DNA of 64,000 nucleotides from Streptomyces jeddahensis. Its GTDB lineage: Bacteria > Actinomycetota > Actinomycetes > Streptomycetales > Streptomycetaceae. The DNA is taken from contig NZ_LOHS01000075.1 of the NCBI RefSeq assembly GCF_001642995.1, forward strand, positions 143,144-207,143, read 5' to 3'. A program made the position numbers and the translations under genes. A model generated the notes under the pieces. The model had not been told where the DNA came from, did no database searches, and saw nothing but the letters and a program-made list of their open reading frames with translations. Positions within the stretch are counted from its first letter, which is position 1; the number at the start of each line of letters is the position of its first letter. Below are positions 49,489 to 58,519 of this stretch, piece after piece.

Positions 49489-50078
49489 GGTTCCTCAATC
49501 GGTCGGGTTGCCCCACTGAGAGAACCATCCGCTGACGCGGCCCGCCGACAGGCAGCGCACACGGTCACCCGTAAAGAAGCGCAGGAACCGGGAACCGGAG
49601 CTGCCAGGCGGCACGGACCCGGCATGCGGCACGGGCCCGGCATGAGTCCGGAAAGAGCCTGTCACTCCCGCAGGTCAGAGGCGTGATTGCCGGGCTGAGG
49701 TCAGCAAACAGTCAGCATTGGGCGCGGCTGCGTCCTGGCCCCAAACTCAAAAAGACCATCGCCAATCAGAGAGCCGAGATCGAAGAACTCCGCCAACTGG
49801 TGACCCCACCTCACCCTTGCCAGCGCCGTTCTCACGCAAGAGAAGAGCGCGTCAACGAAGCCCGCCAGACTCCAGGCAACGTCATCCTGCTTCGCCCACC
49901 CACCACCTGACAGCTTCACCCACGCGGGACCGCCCTGGTCGACTGGACACCGGGGCGGCCCCGTCCTGTTGAGACTGAGCAGCCGATCTAGCGGCTGAGC
50001 ATCTGACTTGGCGGGTCTGGGCAGTGCAGATGGCGGGCGGAGTAGCGGTCCCATCGCTGTGCTGTGCGGTGTGCCCCT
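49489..50078. other. Intergenic region with a possible small ORF and one arm of an inverted repeat
   Basis: About 590 bp without a convincing gene. A + frame at 49683-49910 contains a coiled-coil-like stretch (KTIANQRAEIEELRQLV), a pattern seen in small proteins beside transposases or recombinases, but lacks a good ribosome site. The left arm of a 45-bp imperfect inverted repeat is at 49971-50015. Confidence 0.4.
49971..50015. repeat. Left arm of 45-bp imperfect inverted repeat
   Basis: Shares AGCCGATCTAGC, GGCTGAG and GACTTGG in the same order with the reverse complement of 51117-51162; about 37 of 45 positions agree. The core CAGCCG-ATCTAG-CGGCTG is itself a small hairpin. Confidence 0.75.
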
Positions 50079-51038
50079 TCAACCTGCCGGGTGCTGAACG
50101 AGGGACCAGCGGACGGGGTGACCGTCGGGGCCGTCGGTGAGCCAGGAGCCGTCACCCAGGAGCTCCAGTTCGTACGGGCTGGCCACGTCGACGGCGATGT
50201 CGCCGCTGACCGTACCCGTCCTCACGTCGATCAGGTGGTAGCGGTACCACTCCTCCTCATCCTGGCTTTCACCGCCCACGGTGACGACGGCCGTGTCCGG
50301 GGTCAGATAGCCACCGCTCCATTCCACGAACGTCTCCTCCGGGTCATATCCGAAGGCCTCGACGGAGAGAGTGAAGAGCCGGTCCCCGCTGGGGTGGCGG
50401 TGGAAGGCGACGTCCCGCTGACCGTGGTCGACGGTCATGAACTGCCGCCCGCCCGGCGCCAGGTCGATCAGGCAGCGGTCCCACCACGGGTATGTCACGA
50501 ACTCCGGCTCGCCATCGGCCCCGACTATCCCCCGGAGAATGACGGCACCGTCCTGGCCCTCACCGATGTCGAGGTAGACGCTGCCGTCCACGGGGTGCAC
50601 GTGGTGGCCGGCGCCATGCCCAACCGTCTCCAGCTCCCGGCGGACGAGGACCACCCCGCCTTCGGCGTCGTGCACGACCCACTGGTCTCCGCCCCCACGT
50701 TCCGCCATCGCGTCCGGCCGGTAGACCCACACAGTCCGGCCGTCCAGAGAGAGGGCACAGCCAGGCCGGTGGCCATGGCGCACGTCGGAGTGCGGCTCGA
50801 AGTCCGACGCCCACACCAGGTCACCGGCGCGCGTGAGGCAGACGACCCTGTTCAGGGTCGTGTACACGACTCGCTCCAGATCAGGCCGCACCGCCCACTC
50901 CACGACCTCGTCGCCGACCCGCGGCTGGAACACCGCGGCGGGCTCCAGCGACCCGAAAGCGCCGGGGCCCTTCAGATAGGCACGGATCTGCCCGTCGCGG
51001 TGGCGCGTGATGACCTTCGGAGGGGGCGCAGGAATCAT
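50079..51038 (-). CDS. Hypothetical protein, probably beta-propeller-like
   Basis: The 319-residue soluble protein has no signal peptide and no family I can name. Regularly spaced strands resemble propeller blades: RPDLERVVYTTLNRVVCLTRAGDLVW, HRPGCALSLDGRTVWVYRPD, HPVDGSVYLDIGEGQDGAVI, LAPGGRQFMTVDHGQRDVAF and YRYHLIDVRTGTVSGDIAVD. Similar lengths and patterns occur in Streptomyces WD40-like hypothetical proteins. No ribosome site is clear before the ATG. The gene is flanked on both sides by arms of an inverted repeat, which suggests it may move or have moved as a unit. Confidence 0.7.
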   Translation of the reverse strand: MIPAPPPKVITRHRDGQIRAYLKGPGAFGSLEPAAVFQPRVGDEVVEWAVRPDLERVVYTTLNRVVCLTRAGDLVWASDFEPHSDVRHGHRPGCALSLDGRTVWVYRPDAMAERGGGDQWVVHDAEGGVVLVRRELETVGHGAGHHVHPVDGSVYLDIGEGQDGAVILRGIVGADGEPEFVTYPWWDRCLIDLAPGGRQFMTVDHGQRDVAFHRHPSGDRLFTLSVEAFGYDPEETFVEWSGGYLTPDTAVVTVGGESQDEEEWYRYHLIDVRTGTVSGDIAVDVASPYELELLGDGSWLTDGPDGHPVRWSLVQHPAG

Positions 51039-51116
51039 CCGCTGAGGCTAACGCCCAGCTCAGGTCGACTGAGAGCCAGGGTGGTGTGCAGGCCGAGCGC
51101 AAATCGGCTCCTCAGC

Positions 51117-51162
51117 CCCACCAAGTCTCGTACTCAGCCCGCTAGATCGGCTACTCGGTCTC
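51117..51162. repeat. Right arm of 45-bp imperfect inverted repeat
   Basis: Reverse complement matches 49971-50015. Beyond it, at about 51092-51113, a further diverged copy of the core (AGCCGATTTGCGCTCGG on the reverse strand) is visible. Confidence 0.75.
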
Positions 51163-51237
51163 ACCTGTTCGTGGGCCTGAGCAGCAGCTGCTGGACTGAA
51201 CAGCAGAAACGCCGATAGCCCCGGCTGAGCTGCACCC

Positions 51238-51265
51238 TTGACCTCAACCTTGGTTTAGGTACAAC
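51238..51265 (+). promoter_or_regulatory. MerR-type promoter
   Basis: TTGACC (51238-51243) and TACAAC (51260-51265) flank the dyad ACCTCAACCTTGGTTTAGGT (51241-51260; arms ACCTCAA and TTTAGGT, one mismatch). MerR-family activators bind just such dyads in the spacer. The ATG of the next gene is only 10 nt from the -10, so the transcript would be leaderless or nearly so. No MerR gene is next to it. Confidence 0.7.
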
Positions 51266-51274
51266 ACTCGGCGT

Positions 51275-51688
51275 ATGAAGACCACAAACAGCAGCACCAT
51301 TCTCTTCCGCAATACCATGCGCATCACCGACGGCCACCTCGACGGCTTCCGGCACGCCATCGCGCAGGCGGTGGCATTCGCTCAAGAGCACGGCCCCCAG
51401 CTCATGGTGGACGTCTTCATCGACGAGGAGCGGATGCTGGCGCACAGTTTCCAGCTCTACCGCGACTCCGATGCCATCCGCGCCCACTGGCGGCTGTCGG
51501 ATCCGTACATCCGCGAGGTGATGGAGCACTGCACCGTGCAGCACTTCGAGATATTCGGTGCACCGGACCACGACATCGTGGCGGCCATCAAGACCCCCGA
51601 CGGCGAATCCTTCCCCTTCGCCATCTCGCCCCGCCTCGCTGGCTTCAACCGTCTTGAGACGCCCGGCCAGGGCGAATCGCCCTCCTAG
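51275..51688 (+). CDS. Small protein of possible antibiotic-biosynthesis-monooxygenase (ABM) fold
   Basis: The 137-residue protein reads as a dimeric alpha/beta barrel domain: RNTMRITDGHLDGFRHAIAQAVAFAQEHGPQLMVDVFIDEERMLAHSFQLYRDSDAIRAHWR, followed by EVMEHCTVQHFEIFGAPDHDI. This resembles ABM/quinol monooxygenase proteins; catalytic residues are not diagnostic. Its stop codon coincides with the start of the adjacent insertion element, so the natural C terminus may have been lost. Expression from a MerR-type promoter suggests a stress or drug response. Confidence 0.65.
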   Translation: MKTTNSSTILFRNTMRITDGHLDGFRHAIAQAVAFAQEHGPQLMVDVFIDEERMLAHSFQLYRDSDAIRAHWRLSDPYIREVMEHCTVQHFEIFGAPDHDIVAAIKTPDGESFPFAISPRLAGFNRLETPGQGESPS

Positions 51689-51791
51689 AGGGCGATTCGT
51701 GATTCCTTGAGTCGGTTTGTGGTCGCCTGATGGTGTGGGGTGTGAACGGAATCCGCAGGTCCGCGACGCGGGGTCTGTCGGGGTTGGCGGG

Positions 51792-52638
51792 GTGAGTGAA
51801 CGGAAGCCGTATCCCAGCGACTTATCGGACGAGCAGTGGTCGTTGATCGAGCCTGTGATCACCGCGTGGAAGGACCGGCACCGCTCGGTCAGCGGTCATC
51901 AGGGCGCCTACGACATGCGGGAGATCGTGAACGCGATCCTCTGCCAGGGGCGGACCGGCTGCCAGTGGGCCTACCTCCCGCACGATCTGCCGCAGAAGAG
52001 CGCGACGTACTACTACTTCGCCGCCTGGCGGGACGACGGAACCGACCAGGTCATCCATGAACTCCTGCGCTGCCAGGTCCGTGAACGCGCCCGGCGATTA
52101 GAGGACCCGACCCTGGTGGTGCTGGACACCCAGAGTGTCCACACGGCGAGCGGGGTCCCCGCTTCCACGACCGGCCGCGATCCGGCCAAGCGGGTGCCGG
52201 GGCCGCAAGCGCGGCCTAGCCGTGGACGTCCTCGGCCTGGTCATCGCGGTCGTCGTCCTCGCCGCGAACACCCACGACAACACTGCGGGCATCGTCCTGC
52301 TGGACCAGGTCGCCGAACACACCGGCGACACCGTCCGCAAAGCCCTGGTCGACCAGGGCTTCAAGAACCAGGTCGTCGAGCACGGCGCCGGACTGGGCAT
52401 CGACGTCGAGATCGTCGAACGCGATCCGGGGCACCGGGGATTCCAGCCGCAGCCGAAGCGGTGGAGGGTCGAGCAGACCTACGGGATCCTGATACTGCAC
52501 CGGCGCCTGGTCCGTGACTACGAGCACCGCACCGCCTCCTCCACCTCCCGCGTCTACTGGGCGATGTCCCACATCATGATCCGCCGCCTCACCGGCGCGA
52601 ACACCTCCACCTGGCGCCAAGAGGCGATGAGCGCATGA
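51792..52638 (+). pseudogene. IS5-family transposase, frameshifted
   Basis: From GTG 51792 the frame encodes the N-terminal DUF4096-like domain (KPYPSDLSDEQWSLIEPVI, GRTGCQWAYLPHDLP, YYYFAAWRDDG) and the first catalytic Asp (LVVLDTQSVHTA). At about 52200-52206 an extra C in GGGGCCGC shifts the frame; the other frame continues RKRGLAVDVLGLVIAVVVLAANTHD with the second Asp region and ends HRRLVRDYEHRTAS...MIRRLTG, stop at 52636-52638. Some IS5 relatives use programmed frameshifting, but the site here is not a typical slippery run. Confidence 0.85.
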
Positions 52639-53032
52639 ACATCCGTCCCCTCCTTCAGGCACTGGACCTTCAGAAGGACGCCGCCCGGGCCCTGGCCGAC
52701 GACCTTCGTGCGCAGATCGATGACCTACAGGCCCAGCTGCGGGAGGCCGAGACACACCTCGAGCACCTCGCGATCACCCGCAAGACCGTCACCGGCCTCG
52801 CCGACCGGCTCCCCGCATCCCCGCCGGAGTTGCCCGAGCACCCGGACTACCCGCGCATCCTCGCTGTCTTCAACGAGGCGACCGGCCCCCTACGGGCCAA
52901 GGACGTATGCCAGGCCCTCGGCCACGAAGTGCTGCCGAAGAACGTCGAAGGCACCCGGGCAAGCTGAAGCGCCTGGTCAGACTCGGCGTCCTCACCGAAG
53001 CCGACACCGGCAACTTCGTCAGCAAGCAGTAG
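52635..53032 (+). pseudogene. IS-associated small protein, frameshifted
   Basis: The ATG overlaps the transposase stop (ATGA). The frame encodes a coiled coil (LADDLRAQIDDLQAQLREAETHLEHL) and a winged-helix-like part (PDYPRILAVFNEATGPLRAKDVCQALGHEVLPKNVEGTRA). One base is missing near 52963; the restored frame reads KLKRLVRLGVLTEADTGNFVSKQ to the stop at 53030-53032. Such a protein regularly follows IS5-type transposases in Streptomyces. Confidence 0.75.
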
Positions 53033-53102
53033 CAGGCGCGGCAGCCAGCACCCCTGCCCCAAGCGTCACTTAGAAACGGACATCAACTCAGGAACCGCCC
53101 TC

Positions 53103-53572
53103 TCAGACCCTCCGCCGCTGCGGCCACGGGTAACCGAGCTGTCTGGCGTACTCCGGAGATCCGCCGCAGACCTCGGCTGTCTGACGTGGGTCACCCGCCA
53201 CGAGTTGCTCAGCAAGTCTTTCGGCCTGACCTTCAGGTCGTCACTGGAGACGTCAAGCACCATCCGGGACTGCAGCCATGGGCGGTCTTCCCCAATGGCT
53301 GAGCGGCCCGGATGGAAGAGGAAGAGGTTGATCTGGTCGGGTTCCCAAAACCAGGCGGACACACTGCCAAGTTCACATTCCCACTGTGCAAGCCAGCCAG
53401 CGCGCCCTCTGAGGTCCAGCTCCAACAGTCGCCCAACGAAGCGCGCTGGCCACTCCCAGCTCTGGTCCGCAACGGCTCGCTCTACCTCTGCCTGGTACTC
53501 CCGAGCATCGAACCAGAACTCAGGCAGGTCAACGTTGTCCTCGCCGGGGTTGCGCCACTCGCTCCAGATCAC
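53103..53572 (-). pseudogene. Hypothetical protein gene cut by the insertion element
   Basis: The reverse frame (VIWSEWRNPGEDNVDLPEFWFDAREYQAEVE...LVLDVSSDDLKVRPKDLL type sequence) has natural codon bias and many Trp and Asp residues, but no ribosome site at the GTG 53572. Its 3' end runs into the IS right end and stops inside it at 53066. The 5' side abuts the truncated phosphotransferase gene. Family not recognised. It is probably a fragment. Confidence 0.5.
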
Positions 53573-55567
53573 GTGGACCCGGTCACCGGCTCGCGGGCCG
53601 AGACCGTGATCGACGCGGCGCCGGGGCTCGGCACAGCGGTCGTCGACGGGACGTCGTCGGCGGACCACTACGTACTGAACGGCATGGCGGTGGCGGACCA
53701 CGGGTGCCTCTCCCCCGACCGTCTGCAGGACCTGCGGGCGACGGGCGCCCGGCTGGCGGACGGCCTCGGCGCACCACAGGACGTCGAATGGGCCTATGAC
53801 GGCGATGGAACGCTGTGGTTGCTGCAGTCCCGCCCGATCACCACGCTGTTCCCCGCCCCGCCGCCGAGCGGGCAGGCGGACACGCGCCTGTACGTCGAGT
53901 TCGGTCACGTCCAGGGAATGCTCCAGCCCGCCACCCCGATGGGCATGTCGACGCTGAAGTCGATGGTGGCGGGCATGCTCGCCTCGTTCGGCCTCACCGT
54001 CGAGGTCGTCGACATCGGCGGACGGCTGTACGGGGATCTGACCGACGCGATGCGCGACCCCTCGACGCGGCAGCGCCTCGTCAAGCTGATGGCGGTCGAC
54101 TTCGGGCCGCGGGCGCAGCAGGTGGTCGAGTATCTCCTCGACGATCCGCGGTTCGCACCGCGGAAGTCCGCCCGCAAGCGCAGTGCGGCGGCGCTGAAGA
54201 CCGGCCCGAAGGCGGTCGCGGGCATCCTCGGCGCGCTGGCCCGGCCCGCCAAGGCGCGAGCAACGGTGTTCGACGAGATCGAACGGCTGCGGCGGGAGCC
54301 GGTCACGGACCCGGCCACGGCCGCGGAGCTACTGACCCTGGTCGGGGACGAGTCGAGCACGCGGACCGACGCCATCATCTGGCCGGTGGTCAGCGGACTC
54401 GTGGTCTCGGCCGCGCTGCCGCCGCTGCTGAAGGGCGTCGCGGGCGACGACGAGATACGGACGGTGCTCGGCGGCATGCCGTACAACGTCACGATCGAGA
54501 TGGACCTCGCGCTGTGGGAGGTGGCCCGGCGCGCACAGGCGTACCGCGACCAGCTCCTGACCACACCACCGCAGGAGCTCGCGACCGCCTATCTGGCGGG
54601 CGAGCTGCCCGACTTCGGCCTGGACGGCTTTCTCGCCCGATACGGCAACCGGTCCGCTGCCGAGGTCGACGTCGGTGTGCCGCGCTGGTCGGAGGATCCG
54701 ACGCCGGTTTTCACGATGCTGGCCAACTGCCTGCAGGTCACCGACCCGGAGCAGGCGCCGCACGTACGGTTCCAGCGTGCCGTAGCGCGGGCCGAGGCGA
54801 TGCTGACCGAACTCGACCTTCGCGCCCGGCGTGCGCACCGGCTGCGCGGCCGGGTCGCCGGCTTCTTCCTGCGCCGCTCACGGGAGTTGACGGGTCTGCG
54901 CGAGGCGGGCAAGTTCGCCGGGCTCTACGCCCTGCGCGACCGCCGCCGCAGGCTGCTCCTGATCGGCGCCGAACTGCAGGCGCAGGGGCTGCTCTTGCAG
55001 GCGGACGATGTCATGTTCCTCACGCCGCCGGAAATGCGCACGGCAGTGGAGGGCGGTGCCGACCGGCACACGCTCTTGGAGACGATCGCGGCCCGGCGCG
55101 CCACGTACGACCGCGAACTGCGCCGCCGTACCGTCCCGGTGGCCCTGCTGTCCGACGGCACGGACGTGGAGACCCAGCTTCCACCTCGTACGGCCGACGA
55201 CCGGACGCTCACCGGCATGGGCGCCGCACCTGGCAAGGTCACCGGCCGCGCCCGCGTGGTCCGCAATCCGGTGCACGCGGCGCTCGAACCGGGCGAGATC
55301 CTCGTCGCCCCGACCACCGATCCTGGCTGGACACCGCTGTTCCTCACGGCGGGCGGCCTCGTCACCGAGACCGGCGCGGTGATGGCACACGGGCCGACGG
55401 TGGCCCGGGAGTACGGCATCCCGGCGGTGATCTGCGTCCCGGGAGCGACCGAGCACATCCACACGGGCCAGGTGATCACGGTCGACGGTGCGGCGGGGAC
55501 GGTGACGGTCGAGGAGGCACGAGATCAACGGTCCGAGCCTGACTCGCCCTGGAGCAAGGCAGGTTGA
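53573..55567 (+). pseudogene. Rifampin phosphotransferase/PEP-synthase-like protein lacking most of the ATP-grasp domain
   Basis: Homology begins abruptly at VDPVTGSRAETVIDAAPGLGTAVV, the last quarter of the ATP-binding domain (up to DVEWAYDGDGTLWLLQSRPIT). A central rifampin-binding-like domain and the swivel domain follow, the latter with the conserved phospho-carrier His in GLVTETGAVMAHGPTVAREYGIPAV and TTDPGWTPLFLTAGG. Full enzymes have about 870 residues; here about 660 remain and the N-terminal 220-250 are missing. The reading frame is open upstream to 53312, but that part is antisense to another gene fragment. Without the ATP site the product should not phosphorylate. It was probably an antibiotic-inactivating enzyme. 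Confidence 0.8.
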
Positions 55568-55604
55568 TCCCACTCTGGACGCACTCGAGTACGCCCACTC
55601 CAAG

Positions 55605-56060
55605 TCGGACCGTCGGCGAGCGCCCTGCGATGCGGAGAATCTGCAAGTGGGGGAGTTGGTCGTCGTTCAGGCAGCGTTTCAGTTGTTCGTTCAGCGCGGC
55701 CTCGGTGATGAGCTGGGTTGGGAGGCCGGTTCTCTCTGCCGTGAGGGCCATCTTGTTGGTCAGTCGTCGGGCGCTGGCCCATCGGATGAAGGCTCCGATC
55801 GACCCTCCGGCGTGTGGGGTGAGTGGTGAGCCAGAGGTCCAGGTCCTCCTGGCCGGCCGCGGCCAGGGGGAGCTGCTTCTCATCGAGCCAGTTCAGGAAG
55901 TCGATCGCGGCACGGATGTCCTTGCGATCGTATCCGTCCTCGTACAGCTCCGCCGGGTCGTCGCGTTCGATGTCCAGGCACAGCCAGCGCACGTTCTCAA
56001 TGCGGACGGCGCTCGCCGAGCCCGCCTGCTGCTGCCCACCGCGGGGGCAGTTGCCGGACC
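55605..56060 (-). pseudogene. Fragment of a phage-type integrase/recombinase-like gene, frameshifted
   Basis: The reverse strand reads VRWLCLDIERDDPAELYEDGYDRKDIRAAIDFLNWLDEKQLPLAAAGQEDLDLWLTTHPTR, then, after a frame change near 55815, GAFIRWASARRLTNKMALTAERTGLPTQLITEAALNEQLKRCLNDDQLPHLQILRIAG. The pattern is that of the N-terminal and central part of actinomycete tyrosine-recombinase-like proteins; the catalytic domain is absent. Confidence 0.5.
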
Positions 56061-56196
56061 GGTAGCCGGTCTTGCCGAGCTCGGCCGGGCGTTCACCAAC
56101 GCGACGGCCGCCGTGCGCGTCGCGCAGCCCGGCAGCGTCGTACGGGCCGACCGGATGGGACCGGCTCAGCTCCTGGCCGCACTGCCCAGTTCGTAG
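56015..56196 (+). pseudogene. C-terminal fragment of a PucR/CdaR-like or similar regulator
   Basis: The + frame ARLLLPTAGAVAGPVAGLAELGRAFTNATAAVRVAQPG...MGPAQLLAALPSS ends at a stop at 56196 and resembles the linker region of PucR-type regulators. It overlaps opposite-strand fragments at both ends, so it is a remnant. Family assignment is weak. Confidence 0.35.
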
Positions 56197-56450
56197 GCGG
56201 CGAGGCTGGTCTCCACCGGACAGCCCCCGGCCGCCGATCGCGCGTCGCGCAGGCGGTCCAGGTCCCCGTTGCCGAGCGGCAGCTCATCGGCCGCCGAATC
56301 CCAGGTCGTCGCCCCCGGATCCAGCCGCGCGTCGATCGCCACGCGGTCCCGGCAGCGTACGCCTCGTACATGCCGGTGATCACCGCCCAGACGGCCTCTG
56401 CATCGGACGGGGAGGCCCCAGGACGGGCAACAGAGGTGTACGTGGCGGGG
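56166..56450 (-). pseudogene. SnoaL/DUF4440-like protein fragment, frameshifted
   Basis: The reverse strand encodes EAVWAVITGMYEAYAAG, then a one-base loss near 56350 moves to RVAIDARLDPGATTWDSAADELPLGNGDLDRLRDARSAAGG...ETSLAAYELG. This is the start of a SnoaL/NTF2-like domain (DUF4440). The second half of the domain is absent. Confidence 0.55.
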
Positions 56451-56555
56451 TTGTCCGGCCCGTCTGAGGAACCCTGATCACCGCCCCGTTGTGGAAGTTG
56501 CGACGTGATGCGAGACTCACGCCGCAACCGGCGTTTCAACGGGGGGAGTTGTGGC

Positions 56556-57665
56556 ATGCGCGGCTTACGTGCAGTCGGAGCGGTGGCTGCGGGGCTGGCC
56601 CTGTTTCTGGTCACCGGCTGCGGAGAAGAAGGCAGCCGGAGCAACGGCCCAGACGCGCTTGACCCGAAGGCCGACATCACCAAACAGTCCCTCACCGTCT
56701 CCATCTGGGACGGCTACAGCCCCGAAGACCTCCCCGCGCGGGTCAAGGACGACCTCGGCGTCCCGGTGAAGATCGCGCACCACGCCACCAACGAAGAGAT
56801 CATGGCCAAGCTGACGGCCGGCGGCGCGGGCGGCGACAGCGACAGCGGTATCGACGTCGCCTTCGTCTCCGGCCAGTACGCCCAGGCCCTGAACGAGGCC
56901 GGACTGCTCGAGCCCATCCACGCGGACCTGATCCCCAACCTCAAGAACCTCTACCCCGAGGCCCAGAAGCTCGCCTACGACAAGGGCAACACCTTCTCCG
57001 TCCCCTACACCTGGGGGACGACCGGGATCTGCTACCGCACCGACCTCGTGAAGCAGCCCCCGACCAGCTGGAACGACCTGCTCAACCCACCGCCGGCGCT
57101 GAAGAAGAAGGTCACCATGATGACCACCGAGCGCTGGCTGGCCCTCCCTGCGCTCAAGGCGCTCGGCCACTCCGTCAACACCACCAGCGACCAGGAACTC
57201 GACGCCGCCCGCACCCTGCTCCTCAAGGCCAAGAAGAACCTGCTCGCCTACGACGACACCACCTTCGGCGACCGGCTGACCAAGGGCGAGTCGGCGATGG
57301 CCGAGGCCTGGGACGGCTGGTGCCCGACCAGCGACCCGAAGATCGAGTTCACCGTGCCGAAGGAGGGCAGCGACCTCTGGGTGGACACGATGGTCGTACT
57401 GAAGTCCTCCAAGAACAAAGAGGCCGCGCACGCACTCATCAACTACATCCTCGACCCGGAGATCCACAGCTGGGCCGCTGAGAACATCCTCTACAAGGTG
57501 CCCAACAAGGCGGCCATGGAGCAGCTCGACCCGAAGGTGCTCGAAGCCAACGCACCGCTGCGTATGACCCCGGCCGAGCTGCTGAAGGGTGAGTCCATCG
57601 TCGACGTCGGCGAGGCGGCCACAAAGTACACCCGGCTGTCGACCGAGGTAGCCGCCGGGTCATGA
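56556..57665 (+). CDS. Spermidine/putrescine-type ABC transporter substrate-binding lipoprotein (PotD-like)
   Basis: The ATG at 56556 has GGGGGGAG 7 nt upstream; ATG 56505 is less likely. The 369-residue protein starts with a lipoprotein signal (LALFLVTGC, lipobox VTGC). The mature part matches PotD: LTVSIWDGYSPEDLPARVKDD, GIDVAFVSGQYAQALNEAGLL, FSVPYTWGTTGICYRTD, SWNDLLNPP, KGESAMAEAWDGW and NKEAAHALINYILDPEIHSW. It is the first gene of a five-gene run with four-base overlaps. Polyamines are the family ligand, but related proteins bind other cations or small amines. Confidence 0.9.
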   Translation: MRGLRAVGAVAAGLALFLVTGCGEEGSRSNGPDALDPKADITKQSLTVSIWDGYSPEDLPARVKDDLGVPVKIAHHATNEEIMAKLTAGGAGGDSDSGIDVAFVSGQYAQALNEAGLLEPIHADLIPNLKNLYPEAQKLAYDKGNTFSVPYTWGTTGICYRTDLVKQPPTSWNDLLNPPPALKKKVTMMTTERWLALPALKALGHSVNTTSDQELDAARTLLLKAKKNLLAYDDTTFGDRLTKGESAMAEAWDGWCPTSDPKIEFTVPKEGSDLWVDTMVVLKSSKNKEAAHALINYILDPEIHSWAAENILYKVPNKAAMEQLDPKVLEANAPLRMTPAELLKGESIVDVGEAATKYTRLSTEVAAGS

Positions 57666-57727
57666 AGCGGTGGCCCCTGACCGGGCCACGGCTCATGAAG
57701 CGGTGGCCGCTGACCGGGCCCGGCCTG
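57662..57727. repeat. 33-bp tandem duplication at the potB-like start
   Basis: 57662-57694 and 57695-57727 differ at only a few positions and each begins with ATG AAG CGG TGG. The duplication keeps both frame and coupling. Confidence 0.95.
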
Positions 57728-58519
57728 ACCTACCTGACCGTCCTCATGGTGGTCCCGCTGGGCCTGGTACTGAGTTACGCCTTCCTCCGGCGCGGCCGCT
57801 TCGGCGGTGTCGTGTACCAGCCGACCATCGAGAACCTCACCCGCCTCGCCGACCCCCTCTACGCCGACGTCGTCCTCCACTCCACCTGGACCGCCGCCCT
57901 CACCACCTTCCTCGCCCTCCTGTTCGGCTACCCGACGGCGTACGTGATCGCCGGCCTCCCGCGCCGCCGGCAGACGATCGCCCTGATCGCCGTCGTCCTG
58001 CCCTTCTGGACCAGCTTCCTCATCCGCGTCTACGCGTGGATCGTGCTGCTCAGCGGCCCCGGCTGGCTCAACAAGGCGCTGCGCGCCGTCGGCCTCGGTC
58101 CGGTCGACGTCCTGTACACCGACGCCGCCGTCGTCACCGGACTGCTGTACGCGTATCTGCCGCTGATGATCCTGCCCCTGTACGCGTCCCTCGTCCGGCT
58201 CGATCCGCAGGTGCGCGAGGCCGCCGCGAACCTGGGCGCCGGGCCATGGACCACCTTCCGTACGGTGACGCTTCCCCTCACCCTCCCCGGGGTCCTCACC
58301 GGCTGCCTCTTCGTTTTCGTACCGAGCTTCGGGAACTTCGTCGTCCCCGAACTGCTCGGCGGAGGACGGTCGGTGATGGTCGGCAACCTCATCCGCGACC
58401 AGTTCCTCAAGGCCCGCGACTGGCCCTTCGGCTCCGCGCTCGCGCTCGCTCTGCTGGCCGTGCTGATGGTGCTGCTCCTCGCGCAGGCGTGGGCGGCGAG
58501 GAGGTACGCGACCCGATGA
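57662..58519 (+). CDS. Polyamine-type ABC transporter permease (PotB-like)
   Basis: This 285-residue protein has six membrane segments and the EAA loop VREAAANLGAGPWTTFRTVTLP near residue 185. Its N terminus is duplicated: MKRWPLTGPRL is followed by MKRWPLTGPGL, from a 33-bp tandem repeat, so the original start was probably the second ATG (57695). The first ATG overlaps the potD-like stop. Forms the channel with the PotC-like permease. Confidence 0.9.
   Translation: MKRWPLTGPRLMKRWPLTGPGLTYLTVLMVVPLGLVLSYAFLRRGRFGGVVYQPTIENLTRLADPLYADVVLHSTWTAALTTFLALLFGYPTAYVIAGLPRRRQTIALIAVVLPFWTSFLIRVYAWIVLLSGPGWLNKALRAVGLGPVDVLYTDAAVVTGLLYAYLPLMILPLYASLVRLDPQVREAAANLGAGPWTTFRTVTLPLTLPGVLTGCLFVFVPSFGNFVVPELLGGGRSVMVGNLIRDQFLKARDWPFGSALALALLAVLMVLLLAQAWAARRYATR

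Larger units (their letters stand above)
51688..53102 (+). mobile_element. IS5-type insertion sequence, decayed
   Basis: The proposed ends start GAGGGCGATTCG (left, 51688) and, on the reverse strand, GAGGGCGGTTCC (right, 53102), with further scattered matches for about 40 bp. Inside are a two-part transposase and a small downstream ORF, both frameshifted. Boundaries are uncertain: the left end also forms a perfect 12-bp hairpin with the sequence before it (CGAATCGCCCTC/GAGGGCGATTCG), and no clear target duplication was found. Confidence 0.65.

Noticed and set aside
49683..49910. 75-residue frame with coiled-coil stretch
   Set aside because: No ribosome site and an atypical C-terminal half; possibly a remnant of a recombination-associated protein.
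52195..52215. Programmed ribosomal frameshift in the transposase
   Set aside because: The shift point GGGGCCGC is not a usual slippery sequence, and the neighbouring IS gene is also frameshifted, so decay is more likely.
53312..53572. Upstream extension of the phosphotransferase-like frame
   Set aside because: The translated part has no ATP-grasp motif and is antisense to a more protein-like reverse-strand frame.
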